Positions 62,369 through 64,000 of a DNA stretch of 64,000 nt are shown here, one piece after another. The position numbers were made by a program, and so were the translations under genes. Each line of letters starts with the position of its first letter. Positions within the stretch are counted from its first letter, which is position 1. The notes below the pieces were generated by a model, which was not told the origin of the DNA, did not search any database, and worked only from the letters and a program-made list of their open reading frames with translations. Source of the DNA: Streptomyces sp. NBC_01314 (GTDB lineage: Bacteria > Actinomycetota > Actinomycetes > Streptomycetales > Streptomycetaceae); assembly GCF_041435215.1 (NCBI RefSeq), contig NZ_CP108394.1, positions 6,758,001 to 6,822,000 on the forward strand. The letters are read 5' to 3'.

Positions 62369-63526
62369 TTGGCCGGATCGGCTGATTTCGACCTGTACCG
62401 CCCGTCCGAGGAGCACGACATGCTCCGTGACGCGATCCGTTCCCTCTCCGAGGCGAAGATCGCGCCCTTCGCCGCCGTCGTGGACGAGGAGGCCCGTTTC
62501 CCGCAGGAGGCGCTGGACGCGCTGGTCGCCAACGACCTGCACGCCGTGCACGTCCCCGAGGAGTACGGCGGCGCCGGCGCCGACGCGCTCGCCACGGTCA
62601 TCGTGATCGAGGAGGTGGCCCGCGCCTGCGTGTCGTCCTCCCTGATCCCGGCCGTCAACAAGCTCGGCTCGCTGCCCGTGATCCTCTCCGGCTCCGAGGA
62701 GCTGAAGAAGAAGTACCTGGGCCCGCTCGCCAAGGGCGACGCGATGTTCTCGTACTGCCTCTCCGAGCCGGACGCCGGCTCCGACGCGGCAGGCATGAAG
62801 ACCCGCGCGGTCCGCGACGGCGACCACTTCATCCTCAACGGCGTGAAGCGCTGGATCACCAACGCGGGCGTCTCCGACTACTACACGGTCATGGCCGTCA
62901 CGGACCCGGAGAAGCGCTCCAAGGGCATCTCCGCCTTCGTCGTCGAGAAGTCCGACGAGGGCGTCTCCTTCGGCGCCCCGGAGAAGAAGCTCGGCATCAA
63001 GGGCTCCCCGACCCGCGAGGTCTACCTCGACAACGTCCGCATCCCCGCCGACCGCATGATCGGCGAGGAGGGCACCGGCTTCGCCACGGCGATGGCGACC
63101 CTGGACCACACCCGTATCACCATCGCCGCCCAGGCCCTCGGCGTCGCCCAGGGCGCCCTCGACTACGCCAAGGGCTATGTCCAGGAGCGCAAGCAGTTCG
63201 GCAAGCCGATCGCCGACTTCCAGGGCATCCAGTTCATGCTCGCCGACATGGCCATGAAGATCGAGGCCGCCCGCGCGCTGACGTACCAGGCGGCGGCGAA
63301 GTCCGAGCGCGGCGACAAGGACCTCACCTTCCAGGGCGCCGCCGCCAAGTGCTTCGCCTCCGACGTCGCCATGGAGGTCACCACGGACGCCGTCCAGCTC
63401 CTCGGCGGCTACGGCTACACCCGCGACTACCCGGTCGAGCGCATGATGCGCGACGCGAAGATCACACAGATATACGAAGGCACGAACCAGGTCCAGCGCA
63501 TCGTCATGGCCCGCAACCTGCCGTAA
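62369..63526 (+). CDS. Acyl-CoA dehydrogenase
   Basis: A 385-residue FAD flavoprotein. It makes the alpha-beta double bond of an acyl-CoA. Signatures are MFSYCLSEPDAGSDAAG, VYLDNVRIPADRMIG, ERKQFGKPIADFQGIQF and LGGYGYTRDYPVERMMRDAK. The catalytic Glu is in ITQIYEGTNQVQR near the C-terminus, as in short/medium- and branched-chain enzymes. The start is a TTG at 62369, because conserved residues (DFDLYRPSEEHDML) begin right after it and no ATG is nearer than residue 18. AGGAG is slightly distant (~11 bases). Confidence 0.93.
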   Translation: MAGSADFDLYRPSEEHDMLRDAIRSLSEAKIAPFAAVVDEEARFPQEALDALVANDLHAVHVPEEYGGAGADALATVIVIEEVARACVSSSLIPAVNKLGSLPVILSGSEELKKKYLGPLAKGDAMFSYCLSEPDAGSDAAGMKTRAVRDGDHFILNGVKRWITNAGVSDYYTVMAVTDPEKRSKGISAFVVEKSDEGVSFGAPEKKLGIKGSPTREVYLDNVRIPADRMIGEEGTGFATAMATLDHTRITIAAQALGVAQGALDYAKGYVQERKQFGKPIADFQGIQFMLADMAMKIEAARALTYQAAAKSERGDKDLTFQGAAAKCFASDVAMEVTTDAVQLLGGYGYTRDYPVERMMRDAKITQIYEGTNQVQRIVMARNLP

Positions 63527-63547
63527 CCTCTTCGGCGCAATCCGTAC

Positions 63548-63575
63548 ACAGCCCCCGGCACCCGTCGGGGGCTGT
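63548..63575 (+). terminator. Terminator of the acyl-CoA dehydrogenase gene
   Basis: A perfect 10-bp stem ACAGCCCCCG/CGGGGGCTGT with an 8-base loop lies 21 bases after the stop codon and is followed by T-G-CC. Placement is typical. Confidence 0.75.
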
Positions 63576-63699
63576 TGCCGTACGGGACGTATGGGGCGGA
63601 TTGTTTCCGTCCGCCCGATGGCGGGCGGGTGCGGGGAGGCGTAGGACGGAAGTGCACGGGGTTCGCCCCGGACCCCGCTTCACCCCCCCAGGAGGAGCC

Positions 63700-64000
63700 A
63701 TGACTCAGCACGCCGGATCCATGACCGCGATGAGCAAGGAGATGCAGGACTGCGTCAATGCCTGCATGACGTGCCACAGCATGTGCGAGGAGACCATGAG
63801 CTCCTGCATGCAGGCCGGCGGCCAGGCCCAGATGCAGATCATGCGCGCCCTGATGGACTGCGCCGAGATGACCCGTATATGCGCGGACATGATGATGCGC
63901 CGCTCGCCGCTGTCCGCCGAGATGTGCGCGATGTGCGCCCGCGCCTGTGACATGTGCGCCGAGGCGTGTATGTCCATGCCGGACGATCAGCAGATGACGC
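63700..64000 (+). CDS. Cys/Met-rich four-helix-bundle copper-binding-type protein (DUF326), N-terminal part
   Basis: An open frame from ATG 63700 (GGAGGAG directly upstream) runs past the window end, giving the first 100 residues. It is packed with Cys and Met in helical spacing: CVNACMTCHSMCEE, SSCMQAGGQ, DCAEMTRICADMMM and CAMCARACDMCAEACMSM. This pattern (repeated C-x3-C and C-x2-C) fits the DUF326/Csp-like four-helix bundles that store Cu(I) in their core. No signal peptide is seen, so a cytosolic Csp3-like role is likely. It is transcribed away from a strong terminator, so it has its own promoter in 63576-63699. Confidence 0.8.
   Translation, partial: MTQHAGSMTAMSKEMQDCVNACMTCHSMCEETMSSCMQAGGQAQMQIMRALMDCAEMTRICADMMMRRSPLSAEMCAMCARACDMCAEACMSMPDDQQMT

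Overview
The window reads as chromosomal DNA of a high-GC actinomycete, almost certainly a Streptomyces. GC is very high, GTG starts are frequent, and the families fit (urocanate hydratase and hut genes, a SigB-type sigma factor with RsbV- and RsbW-like partners, roadblock/LC7 operons, SCO3058-like dipeptidase, purK-purE). No tRNA, rRNA, CRISPR array, transposase or phage gene was seen.

Layout. (1) 1-11.6 kb: a 4-hydroxyphenylacetate / homoprotocatechuate catabolic locus on the minus strand: HpaC reductase, HpaB monooxygenase, an unusual FAH-RraA fusion, a DapA-like HpaI aldolase, HpaE dehydrogenase and HpaD extradiol dioxygenase. The last five overlap at their stop/start codons. A divergent MarR regulator (HpaR-like) sits at the head, next to two dyads. 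Beyond hpaD lie a FeaR-like AraC regulator, a GMC alcohol oxidoreductase and the start of an aldehyde dehydrogenase, which might feed the pathway. (2) 11.9-24.5 kb: an accessory catabolic block that looks less GC-biased over roughly 12-18 kb. It has a PucR regulator, a cupin, an FAD aromatic hydroxylase like 2,6-dihydroxypyridine hydroxylase, a decayed amino-acid permease, a CocE/NonD hydrolase, a zinc-free MDR oxidoreductase, two alpha/beta hydrolases and a large LuxR (LAL) regulator. (3) 25-30.1 kb: SDR, secreted beta-propeller, TetR, carboxylesterase and DoxX genes. (4) 30.4-33.7 kb: a histidine-ammonia-lyase-like protein with an altered MIO triad, overlapping an RpiR regulator gene. (5) 33.7-37.1 kb: a lipoprotein and a four-gene roadblock/LC7 plus DUF4388-like operon. 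(6) 37.4-44.6 kb: a DAP-decarboxylase-like PLP enzyme, then hutU, an M20 amidohydrolase, hutF and hutI (histidine degradation from urocanate to glutamate). (7) 44.6-49.5 kb: a 711-residue sigma-like/zinc-finger/membrane/ricin-lectin protein, a SigB-family sigma factor, an anti-sigma antagonist and an RsbW-like ATPase. (8) 49.7-54.3 kb: two surface proteins and a two-component system. (9) 54.5-64 kb: GtrA, purK-purE, a dipeptidase and its apparently dead paralogue, a VOC protein, a CGNR regulator, UDP-glucose dehydrogenase, an acyl-CoA dehydrogenase and the start of a Cys/Met-rich copper-binding-type protein.

The right half (about 37-64 kb) looks like conserved Streptomyces core. The left half is catabolic accessory DNA. 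A dispersed intergenic repeat whose better copies carry a GC-rich hairpin next to a GGGGAACTGCGCGA-like core occurs six times and often serves as the terminator. Functions are assigned by reading the translations and recalling families; no database search was run.
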